Origin: Bacillota bacterium
GTDB lineage: Bacteria > Bacillota > Clostridia > Oscillospirales > Acutalibacteraceae
Direction of reading: 5' to 3'
Assembly (NCBI GenBank): GCA_023460155.1
Contig: JAEWRF010000031.1
Coordinates: 1-34,292, forward strand
Length of the DNA stretch: 34,292 nt
Both the position numbers and the translations under genes were made by a program. Under the pieces are notes generated by a model. The model searched no databases, was not told the origin of the DNA, and worked only from the letters and a program-made list of their open reading frames with translations. Positions 22,757-31,900 of this stretch are shown here, in pieces. How positions within the stretch are numbered: position 1 is the stretch's first letter; every line of letters begins with the position of its first letter.

Positions 22757-23499
22757 TTTATGCCCTCGATCTTCTTCACAAAGGCACGCTGCATGCTGTT
22801 GCCCTGAATGACGCCGGTGTAGGAAACCTGAACCTTATTGCCGATCACAAAGCCGTTGTCAAGGTTGACGAGGTCCACCCCAAGGCGGCGGACAGTCAGC
22901 AGCTTGCCGTCGGTCGTCTTTACGAGCACGCTCATCATGGCCCCGTCCTTGACGGTCCCCGTAAAGGTTCGGACCGTCTTGTCAAACGCGGGATCGGTTG
23001 ATGCCGGAACAGGTGCCTTGTCGGCGGAGGTATAGGTGTAAACCTTTCCTGTGGCGGGGTCGACCAGAATCTGCGGGCCCTCCTGGTAATCCTGATCCCA
23101 CATGGTATAGGTCAGATAGGTAACCTTCCCGATTGTGACCGGGTTTGCCTCCTGCCGAAGGGTATATTTGTTCCAGTCCACGGGAATGGCGGCCTTAATC
23201 TTTGCGACGATCTGATCCGTCTTTCCGCCCTTGCCCGGAGCGGAGGAAATTCCGCTTGACGCCGGTGCCAGAGAAGACGGCATGCCGGAGGAAATCATAT
23301 TGGCGGAATCGGGATTTGCGGACACCTCCGAAGACACCCCCTGCGGGGACGTTTCGGCGTTCGCGGCAGGCTTAGAATAGCGGCCCGCGAGGAAGCCGGC
23401 CGCAAAGAACACGGCGATGATAATCACCAGCAGCAGGAAATTTCCCGTTGACTTGGCGGCTCCGGAATTGGAAATGGCACCGCTCTTTTTTGTGGACAT
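22753..23499 (-). CDS. Membrane-anchored extracytoplasmic protein, unknown function
   Basis: The 248-residue product has a short basic N-terminus, one transmembrane helix (about residues 20-40, LLLVIIIAVFFAAGFLAG), a Ser/Pro/Ala-rich linker (about 42-92) and a C-terminal domain from about 93. That suggests a single-pass protein with an outside domain. The segment QILVDPATGKVYTYTSAD resembles the strand pattern of PepSY-like domains, and the last 80 residues look like a small beta-barrel (TFTGTVKDGAMMSVLVKT...). I cannot name a family. The start at 23499 follows GGGGAGGAGAG; the frame extends to 23523 without an RBS. It is alone between a convergent and a divergent gene. Confidence 0.75.
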   Translation of the reverse strand: MSTKKSGAISNSGAAKSTGNFLLLVIIIAVFFAAGFLAGRYSKPAANAETSPQGVSSEVSANPDSANMISSGMPSSLAPASSGISSAPGKGGKTDQIVAKIKAAIPVDWNKYTLRQEANPVTIGKVTYLTYTMWDQDYQEGPQILVDPATGKVYTYTSADKAPVPASTDPAFDKTVRTFTGTVKDGAMMSVLVKTTDGKLLTVRRLGVDLVNLDNGFVIGNKVQVSYTGVIQGNSMQRAFVKKIEGIK

Positions 23500-23618
23500 A
23501 ATTTTCTCTCCTCCCCGGAACATCCGCGTTCCGCTGTGAATGATAAAATTCGAGATTTGCGGGCATACCCGCGCCGTCGTGAAAGGGAACGGATTCCCCG
23601 CCGCAGGGAAGAAACCGT

Positions 23619-23647
23619 TTGGAAATCCGTCCCTTTTATGTTATACT
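23619..23647 (+). promoter_or_regulatory. Sigma-A promoter of rlmI
   Basis: TTGGAA (23619-23624), a 17-base spacer and TATACT (23642-23647). The roughly 135-base leader contains one hairpin with GCGGGCA/TGCCCGT arms (about 23742-23761), with a short T-rich tail. Confidence 0.6.
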
Positions 23648-23789
23648 AATGCATATGCGGAAAAGCTCTTTTCAATTCCCGGCAGAAGGGGAAAACCGGG
23701 CGGCCCGCAAATTATTTCAATCATTGGGAATTTGACGGACGCGGGCAGGCACCGTGCCCGTCTATTATTATGAATGAAGGGGATTCTTC

Positions 23790-25013
23790 ATGAAACAGAA
23801 CCGGCCATACGAAGCCGCAGCCATCACCCGAAAGGCGGAACTCTCCGTTCTTTCCGGCCACCCGTGGATATACGATACCGAGATCACCGCCCCGCAGTGC
23901 GCAGACGGCGACCTGATCGACGTGTTCGGCCCCAAGGGCGGATACCTCGGAACGGGATTTTTCAACAGCCATTCCAAAATCCGCATCCGCCTGATCTCCC
24001 GCAGCGCGAACGACACGTTCGACGAGGCCTTTTTTGAGCGCCGGCTGCGCTATGCCTGGGAATACCGGAAAGCGGTCATGGGTAGCGGCACTTCCTGCTG
24101 CCGCCTAATTTTCGGCGAGGCGGATCAGTTCCCCGGCCTTACGGTCGACCGGTTCGGCAGCGTTCTGGTGACGCAGACGCTTTCCCTCGGAATCGAGCAG
24201 CGCAAACCGATGCTGTTCCGGCTGCTCTATAAAATTCTGACCGAGGACGGGCAGAAGATCGACGGGATCTTTGAGCGCAACGACGTCGGCATCCGGCGTC
24301 TGGAGGGTCTGGAGGAAGGCAAAGGCTGGTTCCCGCTTGAGGGAGTGCCGGTTCCGTCCTTCGGAACCACGGAAATCACCGAAAACGGAATCCGGTATTT
24401 CGTCGACTTTGAAAACGGCCAGAAAACCGGATTTTTCCTCGACCAGAAATACAATCGGCTTGCCGCGGCGAAGCTCTGCGCAGGCAAAAGGGTGCTGGAC
24501 TGCTTCACCGACACCGGCTCCTTCGCGCTGAATGCGGCGAAGGCCGGGGCCGCTTCCGTCCACGCGGTGGACATCAGCGAGGACGCCGTTGCGCAGGGGC
24601 GGAAAAACGCCGAACTGAACGGACTGGAACACATCGTCTCGTTTGAGGCCGCCAACGTGTTTGACCTGCTGCCCCGCCTCTGCGAGAACGCGAAAAATCA
24701 GTACGACGTGGTGATTCTCGACCCGCCTGCGTTCACAAAATCCCGGCATACCGTGGCGAACGCGGCACGCGGCTACAAAGAGATCAATTACCGTGCCATG
24801 AAGCTGCTGCCGCGCGGCGGATTTCTCGCCACCTGCTCGTGCTCTCACTTCATGACCGACACCCTGTTCCGGGAAATGCTTCAGAGTGCGGCGGCGGATG
24901 CGCAGGTTTCCCTGCGGCAGGTCGAAGCGCGCCAACAGGCTCCCGATCACCCGATCCTCTGGAATGTGCCGGAAACCGATTACCTGAAATTTTATCTGTT
25001 TCAAGTGGTGTAA
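23790..25013 (+). CDS. rlmI: 23S rRNA (cytosine-C5) methyltransferase, RlmI family
   Basis: A class I SAM-dependent methyltransferase of the RlmI/YwbD family, 407 residues; the E. coli member makes m5C1962 in 23S rRNA. An N-terminal PUA domain (about 1-80, with HPWIYDTEI) precedes a middle domain containing FVDFENGQKTGFFLDQKYNR. The SAM-binding motif is VLDCFTDTGSFALNAAKAGA (about 233-252). Motif IV is LDPPAFTKSR, and the catalytic Cys lies in TCSCSHFM. Length and motif order are normal. RBS AAGGGGAT lies upstream of ATG 23790. Assignment to the exact rRNA position is by family only. Confidence 0.9.
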   Translation: MKQNRPYEAAAITRKAELSVLSGHPWIYDTEITAPQCADGDLIDVFGPKGGYLGTGFFNSHSKIRIRLISRSANDTFDEAFFERRLRYAWEYRKAVMGSGTSCCRLIFGEADQFPGLTVDRFGSVLVTQTLSLGIEQRKPMLFRLLYKILTEDGQKIDGIFERNDVGIRRLEGLEEGKGWFPLEGVPVPSFGTTEITENGIRYFVDFENGQKTGFFLDQKYNRLAAAKLCAGKRVLDCFTDTGSFALNAAKAGAASVHAVDISEDAVAQGRKNAELNGLEHIVSFEAANVFDLLPRLCENAKNQYDVVILDPPAFTKSRHTVANAARGYKEINYRAMKLLPRGGFLATCSCSHFMTDTLFREMLQSAAADAQVSLRQVEARQQAPDHPILWNVPETDYLKFYLFQVV

Positions 25014-25025
25014 AAAGGACTGCCG

Positions 25026-25553
25026 TTATTTCTGCGGGAAATCCATCGCTCTGAGGTTGTTTCCGTCAATCACGCACCAGCGAAACGTATCGCTTCCCTG
25101 TATCGGCATTTTCTGCACGGTGATCATTTCCGAAGCATAGAACTTACCATCGGTGGAATCCGCCATGGTATAATTCACCTCATAATAGGAACCCCCCTTG
25201 CCGTTTTCGCCGTACAGAACGACATGATAGCTGTCCACCCACGGACTGGAGCAGCCGATCACCCAGTTGCCGTCCGCGTAGTCCTCCTCGTATTTCGCCC
25301 GAAGCGAGTCGGAGAGGAGGGCGAAGCGAAGCGCCCCGTTCCGCTGTGCCAGAGACTGTGCCCAATCCTCCGCCGTCTGCTGCGCATCTTTCGGCGCCAG
25401 CGCCGATTCCAGCTGCTCGATGCGCAGTGCGTCCTTCCCGCTTTCCGCCGCGGCGGCCGGCACGGCGGAAAACCCCAGCAAAGCGGCCGCAGCCACAAGA
25501 ATCAATCCCATTTGCACGCACCGTGTCAGAACTCCATGCGTTCCCTTTTTCAC
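25026..25553 (-). CDS. Secreted protein of unknown function
   Basis: The 175-residue product has a signal peptide: basic KKGTHGVLTR, a hydrophobic core (about 15-32) and a cleavage-like AVPAAAAES. The mature part (about 38-175) has DAQQTAEDWAQSLAQRNGALRFALLSDSLRAKY and a later stretch of alternating strands, which resembles the small NTF2-like/DUF4829-type extracellular domains seen in clostridia; this is a loose likeness. The start is GTG 25553, directly preceded by GGGGGGATT; an in-frame ATG at 25601 lacks an RBS. It converges on rlmI with a 12-base gap. Confidence 0.75.
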   Translation of the reverse strand: MKKGTHGVLTRCVQMGLILVAAAALLGFSAVPAAAAESGKDALRIEQLESALAPKDAQQTAEDWAQSLAQRNGALRFALLSDSLRAKYEEDYADGNWVIGCSSPWVDSYHVVLYGENGKGGSYYEVNYTMADSTDGKFYASEMITVQKMPIQGSDTFRWCVIDGNNLRAMDFPQK

Positions 25554-25583
25554 TTCAATCCCCCCTGCAGTGTTTTCTCTTCT

Positions 25584-25612
25584 ATTGTAGATGGGAAACA
25601 TAGGGAAATCAA
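25584..25612 (-). promoter_or_regulatory. Sigma-A promoter of the secreted protein gene
   Basis: On the minus strand TTGATT (25612-25607), a 17-base spacer and TACAAT (25589-25584), about 30 bases before the GTG start. Confidence 0.65.
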
Positions 25613-25692
25613 GAAATCCTGACGGATTTTAACCAGTCTTACGAAACTGTAACCAAGCCCTGTTTTCCGAAAATCCAATTCGAGGCAGTTTC

Positions 25693-25721
25693 TTGAAGGA
25701 AACCGAAAGAAGCGGTATAAT
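25693..25721 (+). promoter_or_regulatory. Sigma-A promoter of the mltG-like gene
   Basis: TTGAAG (25693-25698), a 17-base spacer and TATAAT (25716-25721), 24 bases before the ATG at 25745. Confidence 0.72.
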
Positions 25722-25744
25722 GAAGCCGATAAGGGAGGTTTTCG

Positions 25745-26659
25745 ATGAGAAGCAGGGGTTTTTTCATTTTTTTTCTGATATTTGCTATGATTCTTCCGCT
25801 GACTGCCTGTTCGGGGGAGCAATCCGGTCCGGCACAAAGCACATCTTCTTCCGCATTGCCCACCGGCTCGGCCGTCATCGTCGGTCCGGGCGGCGGCAGT
25901 TTGGGAAGCGTTCCGGCGGCTTCCTCCGGGGAAGTCACACCCGTTTCCTCAGGGCCGGAACAGGTTTCCGTCACCATTCCGGAGGGCTTCACGCTCTCTC
26001 AGATCGGGGACCGGCTTGAGGCGCGCGGGGTCTGTAAAAAGGCGGATTTCGTCAAGGCCTCCCAATCCTATGATTTCAGCTATTACCCTCTGGTCAGGCA
26101 GATTCCGGCGAACGCGCACCGCTGTTACCGGCTGGAAGGGTACCTTTACCCGGAAACCTATGAGTTTTTCGTCGGCATGAAGCCGCAGGACGCGGTGGGC
26201 AAATTTCTGCGCGTCACGGAACAGGAAATTAACGGGAAGTATTCCTATTCCGGCATGACTGCCGATCAGGTGATTACGCTCGCCTCCGTCATCGAGCGCG
26301 AGGCTCAGACCCCGGACGACATGAAAAAAGTTTCCTCGGTCTTTCACAACCGCCTGAAGCAGAAAATGATTTTACAGGCGGATTCCACGCGCGACTATTG
26401 CAACCAATACCTGATTCCCGTTTTCGGGGACAGCTCCAAATATTATTACAATACATACCCGAACCGCTCACCGGGCCTGCCCGCCGGACCGATCTGCAAC
26501 CCCGGTGCTTCGGCGCTGGACGCTGCCGTTCACCCGGCCGACACCGATTTTCTGTATTTTGCAACCGGTACGAATCATAAATTTTACTACGGTAAAACCG
26601 AAGCGGAGCGCGACGCCCAAATGAAGGCCGACCATGTAACCGTTCTGTACGCCGACTGA
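25745..26659 (+). CDS. mltG: Endolytic transglycosylase MltG-like lipoprotein (YceG family)
   Basis: MltG-type enzymes cleave nascent peptidoglycan glycan strands at the membrane and help set glycan length. The 304-residue product carries a lipoprotein signal with lipobox LTAC (Cys near residue 20) rather than the usual uncleaved transmembrane anchor, then a Ser/Gly-rich linker. A LysM-like segment follows (VTIPEGFTLSQIGDRLEARGV, about 78-98), then the YceG domain. The catalytic Glu is in LASVIEREAQ, followed by VFHNRLKQKMILQADST, NTYPNRSPGLPAGPICNPG and FLYFATGTNHKFYYGKT. RBS AAGGGAGG precedes ATG 25745. It is shorter than typical MltG (about 340-380). Confidence 0.88.
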   Translation: MRSRGFFIFFLIFAMILPLTACSGEQSGPAQSTSSSALPTGSAVIVGPGGGSLGSVPAASSGEVTPVSSGPEQVSVTIPEGFTLSQIGDRLEARGVCKKADFVKASQSYDFSYYPLVRQIPANAHRCYRLEGYLYPETYEFFVGMKPQDAVGKFLRVTEQEINGKYSYSGMTADQVITLASVIEREAQTPDDMKKVSSVFHNRLKQKMILQADSTRDYCNQYLIPVFGDSSKYYYNTYPNRSPGLPAGPICNPGASALDAAVHPADTDFLYFATGTNHKFYYGKTEAERDAQMKADHVTVLYAD

Positions 26660-26672
26660 GCTCCGATTCCTT

Positions 26673-26735
26673 TCCGTTTCACGCGGTAATTCCCGCCGAT
26701 TTCGGGCAGACTACCCGAAGAAACAGTGAAACGGA
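26673..26735 (+). promoter_or_regulatory. Three-way-junction RNA element covering the MATE gene RBS
   Basis: An outer 10-bp stem (TCCGTTTCAC 26673-26682 with GTGAAACGGA 26726-26735) encloses two hairpins, GCGG/CCGC (26683-26686 with 26693-26696) and TTCGGG/CCCGAA (26701-26706 with 26714-26719). The 3' arm contains the ribosome binding site GGAG of the gene starting at 26739. Folding would hide it, so this may be a translational switch or an operator. Class not recognised. Confidence 0.5.
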
Positions 26736-26738
26736 GCG

Positions 26739-28127
26739 ATGGTATTGGAGACCCGGGAAACGCGCAGGCAATTCAAAAAAATGACGGATACGCCGATCCC
26801 GCGTCTGGTGTGCTCTCTGGCGGCCCCAACCGTCGCGGGAACGCTGGTTTCCGCCGCCTGCAGCCTCGGGGACGTCTACTTCGTCAGCCGGCTCGGCACC
26901 AGCGCCGCCGGAGCTTTCGGAGTGGCTTTTCCGCTCCTGACGGTGATGCAGGCCGTCGGCTACACATTTGGGATGGGTTCCGGAACGATCGTTTCCTGCG
27001 CGCTCGGCAAAAAGGACCGCGAGACGGCGGACGCCGCCGTTTCAACGGCTTTTCTCCTGTCGCTGCTGCTCGGCGGCGCGGTGACGGCGGCGGGCCTTCT
27101 TTTTTTAGGCGGCCTGCTTCGCTTTCTGGGCGCTACGCCCACCATTCTTCCGTTCGCAGTGCAATACGCGCGCCTGCTCCTGCCCGGCGCCCCTATCGTA
27201 TGCGCGTCGTTTGTTCTGAACAGCGATCTGCGCGCGGAAGGGCGCACGCTCTGGTCCATGGCGGCGACCGTTTCCGGCGGAGCGGTCGGCCTGTGCCTCG
27301 ACCCTGTGCTGATGTTCGGGCTGCACATGGGAATTTCCGGCGCAGCGGCGGCCTACGTTGCCGGGCAAACCGTCAATCTGCTGATCCTGCTGTTCTGCTA
27401 CTTCCGCGGAAAATGCATCGCGCGCATCCATGTACGGCATGCCTTCCGGAAGCGCTGTCTCCCGGAGATTCTTCGAACCGGAGCGCCGTCCCTGCTGCGG
27501 CAGGGGCTCGCGAGCGCCGCGGCAATTCTGCTGAACGTTGCGGCCGCCGTCTACGGGGACGCCGCGGTGGCGGCCATGTCGATCGTGGGACGCGCCTTTT
27601 TCTTCCTTCTCGCCGCGATTCTCGGCTTTAGCCAGGGGCTTCAGCCCGTGGCTGGCTACAATTTCGGAGCCGGGGAGGCGGGCCGGCTGAAGCAGGCGTT
27701 CCGCTTTTCCGTTCTCGCCGGGACCGGCGGGCTGGCGCTTCTCTGCGCCGCCGGGTTCTGGTTTGCGCCCGGAATTCTGGCTTTCTTCCGCGGCGACGAT
27801 CCCCGGGTGCTCTCGATAGGCACCGCCGCGTTCCGCTACCAGTGCGCCGTAACGCCGCTGCAGGCCTTTGTGGTCGTTTCCAATATGCTGTTTCAGTCCG
27901 TCGGTCGGGAAAAGGAAGCCTCGCTGATCGCTTCCCTGCGCCAGGGGCTTTGCTTTCTTCCCTTCATCCTGACTCTGCCCTATTGGATCGGTCTGCCGGG
28001 TGTGGAACTGAGCCAGCCGTGTGCCGATCTGCTGTCCTTTCTGGTCAGCATCCCGGTCACGCTCCGCTTTCTGCGGAAACTGGGCCGGACGGACCAGCGC
28101 GGGCTCACGAATTTTCCCGGCCGATAA
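26739..28127 (+). CDS. MATE family efflux transporter
   Basis: A multidrug/toxin extrusion transporter, 462 residues with about twelve membrane helices in two six-helix halves. Family marks are the N-terminal PIPRLVCSLAAPTVAGTLVSAACSLGDVYFVSRLG, in which LGDVYFVSRLGTSAAGAFG (about 45-63) is the classical first motif, and the second-half GFSQGLQPVAGYNFGAGE. It uses a sodium or proton gradient; the substrate cannot be read. The start ATG 26739 has only a short GGAG five bases away and lies in an inverted repeat, so translation may be controlled. Confidence 0.92.
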   Translation: MVLETRETRRQFKKMTDTPIPRLVCSLAAPTVAGTLVSAACSLGDVYFVSRLGTSAAGAFGVAFPLLTVMQAVGYTFGMGSGTIVSCALGKKDRETADAAVSTAFLLSLLLGGAVTAAGLLFLGGLLRFLGATPTILPFAVQYARLLLPGAPIVCASFVLNSDLRAEGRTLWSMAATVSGGAVGLCLDPVLMFGLHMGISGAAAAYVAGQTVNLLILLFCYFRGKCIARIHVRHAFRKRCLPEILRTGAPSLLRQGLASAAAILLNVAAAVYGDAAVAAMSIVGRAFFFLLAAILGFSQGLQPVAGYNFGAGEAGRLKQAFRFSVLAGTGGLALLCAAGFWFAPGILAFFRGDDPRVLSIGTAAFRYQCAVTPLQAFVVVSNMLFQSVGREKEASLIASLRQGLCFLPFILTLPYWIGLPGVELSQPCADLLSFLVSIPVTLRFLRKLGRTDQRGLTNFPGR

Positions 28128-28151
28128 TCCAATCGGGATTTCTAAAAAAGT

Positions 28152-28233
28152 CAGATCGTCGAAAATCGTGCAGCCAACACAGCAATCAAGATTGCAAAGC
28201 AATTTTGCGGGTGTGCGATTTTTCGACAATCTG
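28152..28233 (+). promoter_or_regulatory. Long imperfect inverted repeat before the Crp/Fnr gene
   Basis: CAGATCGTCGAAAATCG (28152-28168) pairs with 28216-28233, with one mismatch and one bulged base. Smaller hairpins lie inside (for example GCAAT/ATTGC at 28182-28186 and 28191-28195). The ribosome binding site AAGGAGG follows the right arm directly. It may be an autoregulatory site or a leader RNA. Confidence 0.5.
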
Positions 28234-28247
28234 AAGGAGGTCTCATT

Positions 28248-28925
28248 ATGCCGCTGAATGAATCGGACCGTCTGTTTCTCCGAAACTCCCTCCCCTTCTG
28301 GGAGGCCCTTTCGGAGGAACAGAAGCACCGTCTTGTGACCGCTTCCGCTTCCCGCCGCTATTCAGCCGGTGCCATTTTGCATTCGATTGGTGACTGTGCC
28401 GGGCTGTTCCTGCTGAAAACCGGCGAAGCGCGTACATATATCGTTTCAAGGGAAGGGCGAGAGGTCACCCTGTTCCGCCTTTTTCCCCCGGAGTTCTGCC
28501 TTTTTTCGGCTTCCTGCATGCTGAAAAATATCCGCTTCGACGTTACCATCGAAGCGGTAAAGGATACCGATACCATTCTGATTCCAACCTACGTGTACCG
28601 GGAACTGAACCAGAGCTGCGTCAAGGTTGCCGAATTTACAAACCAGTTGCTCTCCGCGCGGCTTTCGGAGGTGATGTGGCTCATGGAACAGATTTTGTTC
28701 ATGAGCTTCGACCGACGTCTCGCGATGTATCTGCTCAAGCGCACCGGAGAAACGGGGGACGGCCGGATTCCCGCCACGCACGAAGAAATCGCAAAGGATC
28801 TTGGCAGTGCCCGGGAGGTCGTCACCCGGATGCTCCGGTATTTTCAGGACGAAGGCGCCGTTCAGCTTTCCCGCGGCACCGTGACCGTCGCCGACCGGGA
28901 AAGGTTGGAGAACTGGTCAAAATAA
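28248..28925 (+). CDS. Crp/Fnr family transcriptional regulator
   Basis: A cytoplasmic DNA-binding regulator, 225 residues. The N-terminal half is a cyclic-nucleotide-binding-type effector domain (about 20-140) with ILHSIGDCAGLFLLKTGEARTYIVSREGREVTLFRLFPPEFC (seen in parts: GEARTYIVSREGREVTLFRL). A dimer helix and a C-terminal winged helix-turn-helix (about 170-215, ATHEEIAKDLGSAREVVTRML) follow. It lacks the N-terminal Cys cluster of FNR, so an Fe-S oxygen sensor is unlikely, although scattered cysteines exist. The effector is unknown. RBS AAGGAGG precedes ATG 28248; it is convergent with sbcC, with only 17 bases between. Confidence 0.92.
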   Translation: MPLNESDRLFLRNSLPFWEALSEEQKHRLVTASASRRYSAGAILHSIGDCAGLFLLKTGEARTYIVSREGREVTLFRLFPPEFCLFSASCMLKNIRFDVTIEAVKDTDTILIPTYVYRELNQSCVKVAEFTNQLLSARLSEVMWLMEQILFMSFDRRLAMYLLKRTGETGDGRIPATHEEIAKDLGSAREVVTRMLRYFQDEGAVQLSRGTVTVADRERLENWSK

Positions 28926-28942
28926 CGCCGGTTTCCGCAAAT

Positions 28943-31900
28943 TTATTTTACAATCTGTATTTTACTTCCCGTTATGCCTTTTTGTACTACAATTTGCCGG
29001 TCGATCTGCTCCCGCAGTTCGCTGACGTGCGAGATGATTCCAACCATCCGATCCCCTCCCGCGATGCCCGCGAGCGTAGAGATGGCAAGCCTGCGCGATT
29101 CGTCGTCAAGCGAACCGAAGCCCTCGTCAATGAACATTGTTTCGATCCGCACGCCACCGGCGTTGCCCTGCACGACATCGGAAAGCCCGAGCGCAAGGGA
29201 AAGCGACGCCTTGAAGGCTTCGCCGCCGGAAAGGGATTTTACATCGCGTACTTTTCCGGTGTAGTGGTCCAGTACGTCGATTTCAAGCCCGGTCTGGGAG
29301 CGCAGGTCGCTGTCGGAAACGCGCCGCTGTAATGCGTAGCGTCCTTCGGTCATCCGCAGCAGGCGCTTGTCCGCCTGTTCCAGGATACGTCCGAAATACG
29401 ACGCCTGCACATAAAGCTCAAAATTCAGCTTCTGCCGTCCCGAAAGCCCGCCGTTTGCCGTGCGGGAAAGCGTGCGCACGCAGGTGTACTCTTCCTCAAG
29501 CTTTGCCCGGCCCGCAAGAGTTTCCCGCGCGCGCAGAGCGACGGTCCGGTTGCCCTCCAGCCGCACGGTTCGTGCGCGGAGGGCTTTTTCATCCCCCTCG
29601 GCCTCCTGCTGGGCAGCGGTTAGGGCAGCTTCGATGCGCTTTGGGTCGTCCGGTGTCTTCTCCTCTGTTTCCCCGGTAAGGCGCTGTACGGTTTCCCGCG
29701 TGCTGCGCCGGTCGTCGCGAAACTCGGTGAGTCTGTTACGCAGCCGTTCGGCCTGCTCCTGTGGGAGCAGCATCGATAGGTATTCGGCTTCGTCGGCAAA
29801 TCCGGCTTCCGCAAGCTTTGTGAGATATTCCCTGCGGCAGCGCTCCGTTTCTTCCCGCGCCGCCGCCAGCTTACCGCGGTTATCGGCCTGAACGGCCGCT
29901 GCGCGGTCCCTCTCGTTCAGGCACGTGCGGTATGCCTTTTCCGCTTCTTCCAGAGCGCGCTTTCCTGCTTCCAGCTCCTTCGACCACACCGCCGCCGCGC
30001 GGTCCGCTTCCTCGGGTGACGGAAACGGAAGCGCCGCCAGCAGGGTCTGAATGCCGTCGCGGTGCGCTTTGAGGGAAGCAAGGCTCTCACTCTGCTCTTT
30101 TTCCAGCCGCTGTTCCTTTTCCGTCTGTGCGGCGGAAAGCTCCTCCAAACGTTTCAATGCGGCGGCGCTCTCTTCCTTTTCCCGACAGAGAGCTTCCAGT
30201 CCGGCCAGCTGACGGGCCAGCGCTTCCCGCTGTTCCCGCACGTTTTTCCCGGCTTCCACGACCTTTTTCCGGAGGGTGGCGGCATCCGCCTCGCCTGTCG
30301 ATTCCGCAAGTACCTCGGCGGCCGCTTTCCGCAGATTGTCCCCGTCCGCGCGGAGTTTTGCCTCCGCTTCCTTCATGCTCAGGGCAATTTCCTGCAAACG
30401 GACGCGGCAGCGTTCCTTTTCGGCTTTCAGGCGCTTCAGCGCTGCCTCGTCCGGGGCCTGCTCCGTCAGCACCGCCTTTTGCGGATGGCTGCGGGAGCCG
30501 CAGACTGGGCAGGGCTCCCCCTCTTTCAGGTCAGAGGCCATCAGCCCCGCCTGCTGGCGGAAAAAGACCTGCTCGGCGCGGTCGGATTTTTCGCAGGACA
30601 GCCGAAACGCGGATTCCGCCTCTGTAAACGCTGCCTTGTGCTCCTCATACTTTCCACCGAGAGCGAGCACGCCGTCGATCCCCCGGATGATTCTCACCAG
30701 CTTCTGCATCTTCTCCTCGGCGGCTTGAAGCTCGGTGCGGCAGGAAAGGCGCTGAACCTCCGTGTCCTTCAGTTCCTCCAGACGTGCGGAAAGCTTCTGC
30801 CGTTCGGCCTCCGAAACCGCCCGGTCCCTGCGGAGCTTTTCCAGAGTCCGCTCCGCTTCCTCCAAAGCGCGTTCCAGAGCGGCGGCTTCCCTCTGCAAGG
30901 CGCGAATCTTTTCATAGGCCGGTTTCGCACCGGCAAGGCTACGGAGCTTCCCCGCGAGCTCCTCCCGCTCCGGCTCCCGGCCGCGCTCCGCTTCCCACGC
31001 GGTCTGAAGGCCGGCGAGAGCCCGGTTCTTTTCATCGATTGTCCCGGAAAGCCGGTCCAGCTCAAAATCAAGCTGACGTGCGGCCTTTTCCTCCCGCTGC
31101 AGCGCCTGCTGTGCGGGAAGGACCTCCGCACGTGCCCGTTCCGAGCGGCGGAGGCGCTCCTCCGCCGCGTCCATTTCGCCTGCCCTGCCTTCCAGCTCCG
31201 CATCATGCTTTTTCGCCTGATCCAGCGCTTCGAAAGCCCGGGCGAGGTTCCGGGCGGAAGCGAGCTCCCCGGCAAGGCGCTCAATTTCACGTCGACGGGC
31301 TGCAAGACGCTCCGTTTCAGCGCCGGCCTCCGCCTCATCCCGGCCGATCGACTGCTCCAGCAGTGCCAGAAGGCGGGGCGCCTGATTGACGTCGTTCTTG
31401 TCAAGGGCTTCCTTCAGCGCGTCCTCTGCAAGAATTTCTCCATCCGCCTGAATCCCGGAAAGGTACTGCAGAATACTCCGGGCGCCCTCTTCATACTGCC
31501 GTTTCAGCATAAGCTCGCGCTCTTTCAGGTCGTCCTGAATGTTCCGGTACGGCTCCGTGCTGAAAAGCCGCCGGAAAATTTCCGCCCGCTCGGCACTTTC
31601 CGCAAGCAGAAGCGCCAGGAACTCCCCCTGAGCGATCATGGAGGTCTGCTTGAACTGGCGGTAATCCAGAGCCAGCAGCTCCGTGATTTCCTGTGTCACG
31701 CGGCTGCTTCCGGTACAAACAGAGCCGTCCGGGCGCGTGAGCGCCGCATCGGCGGCCTCGTCCGTCTCCCCGATCCCCCTCTTTCTGGGGCGCCTATAGC
31801 TTGGGTTGCGCCGAACCGTATAGTTTTTTCCGCCGTGAGAAAAGGCAAGTTCCACAAAGGTCTTTGTCTCCGGGAGGGCAAACTGGCTCCGAAGGTACTC

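Noticed and set aside
6411..28168. An 11-base sequence TCGTCGAAAAT occurring near 6409 and at 28156
   Set aside because: A repeat of this length is expected by chance in a 34-kb window, so no shared operator is claimed.
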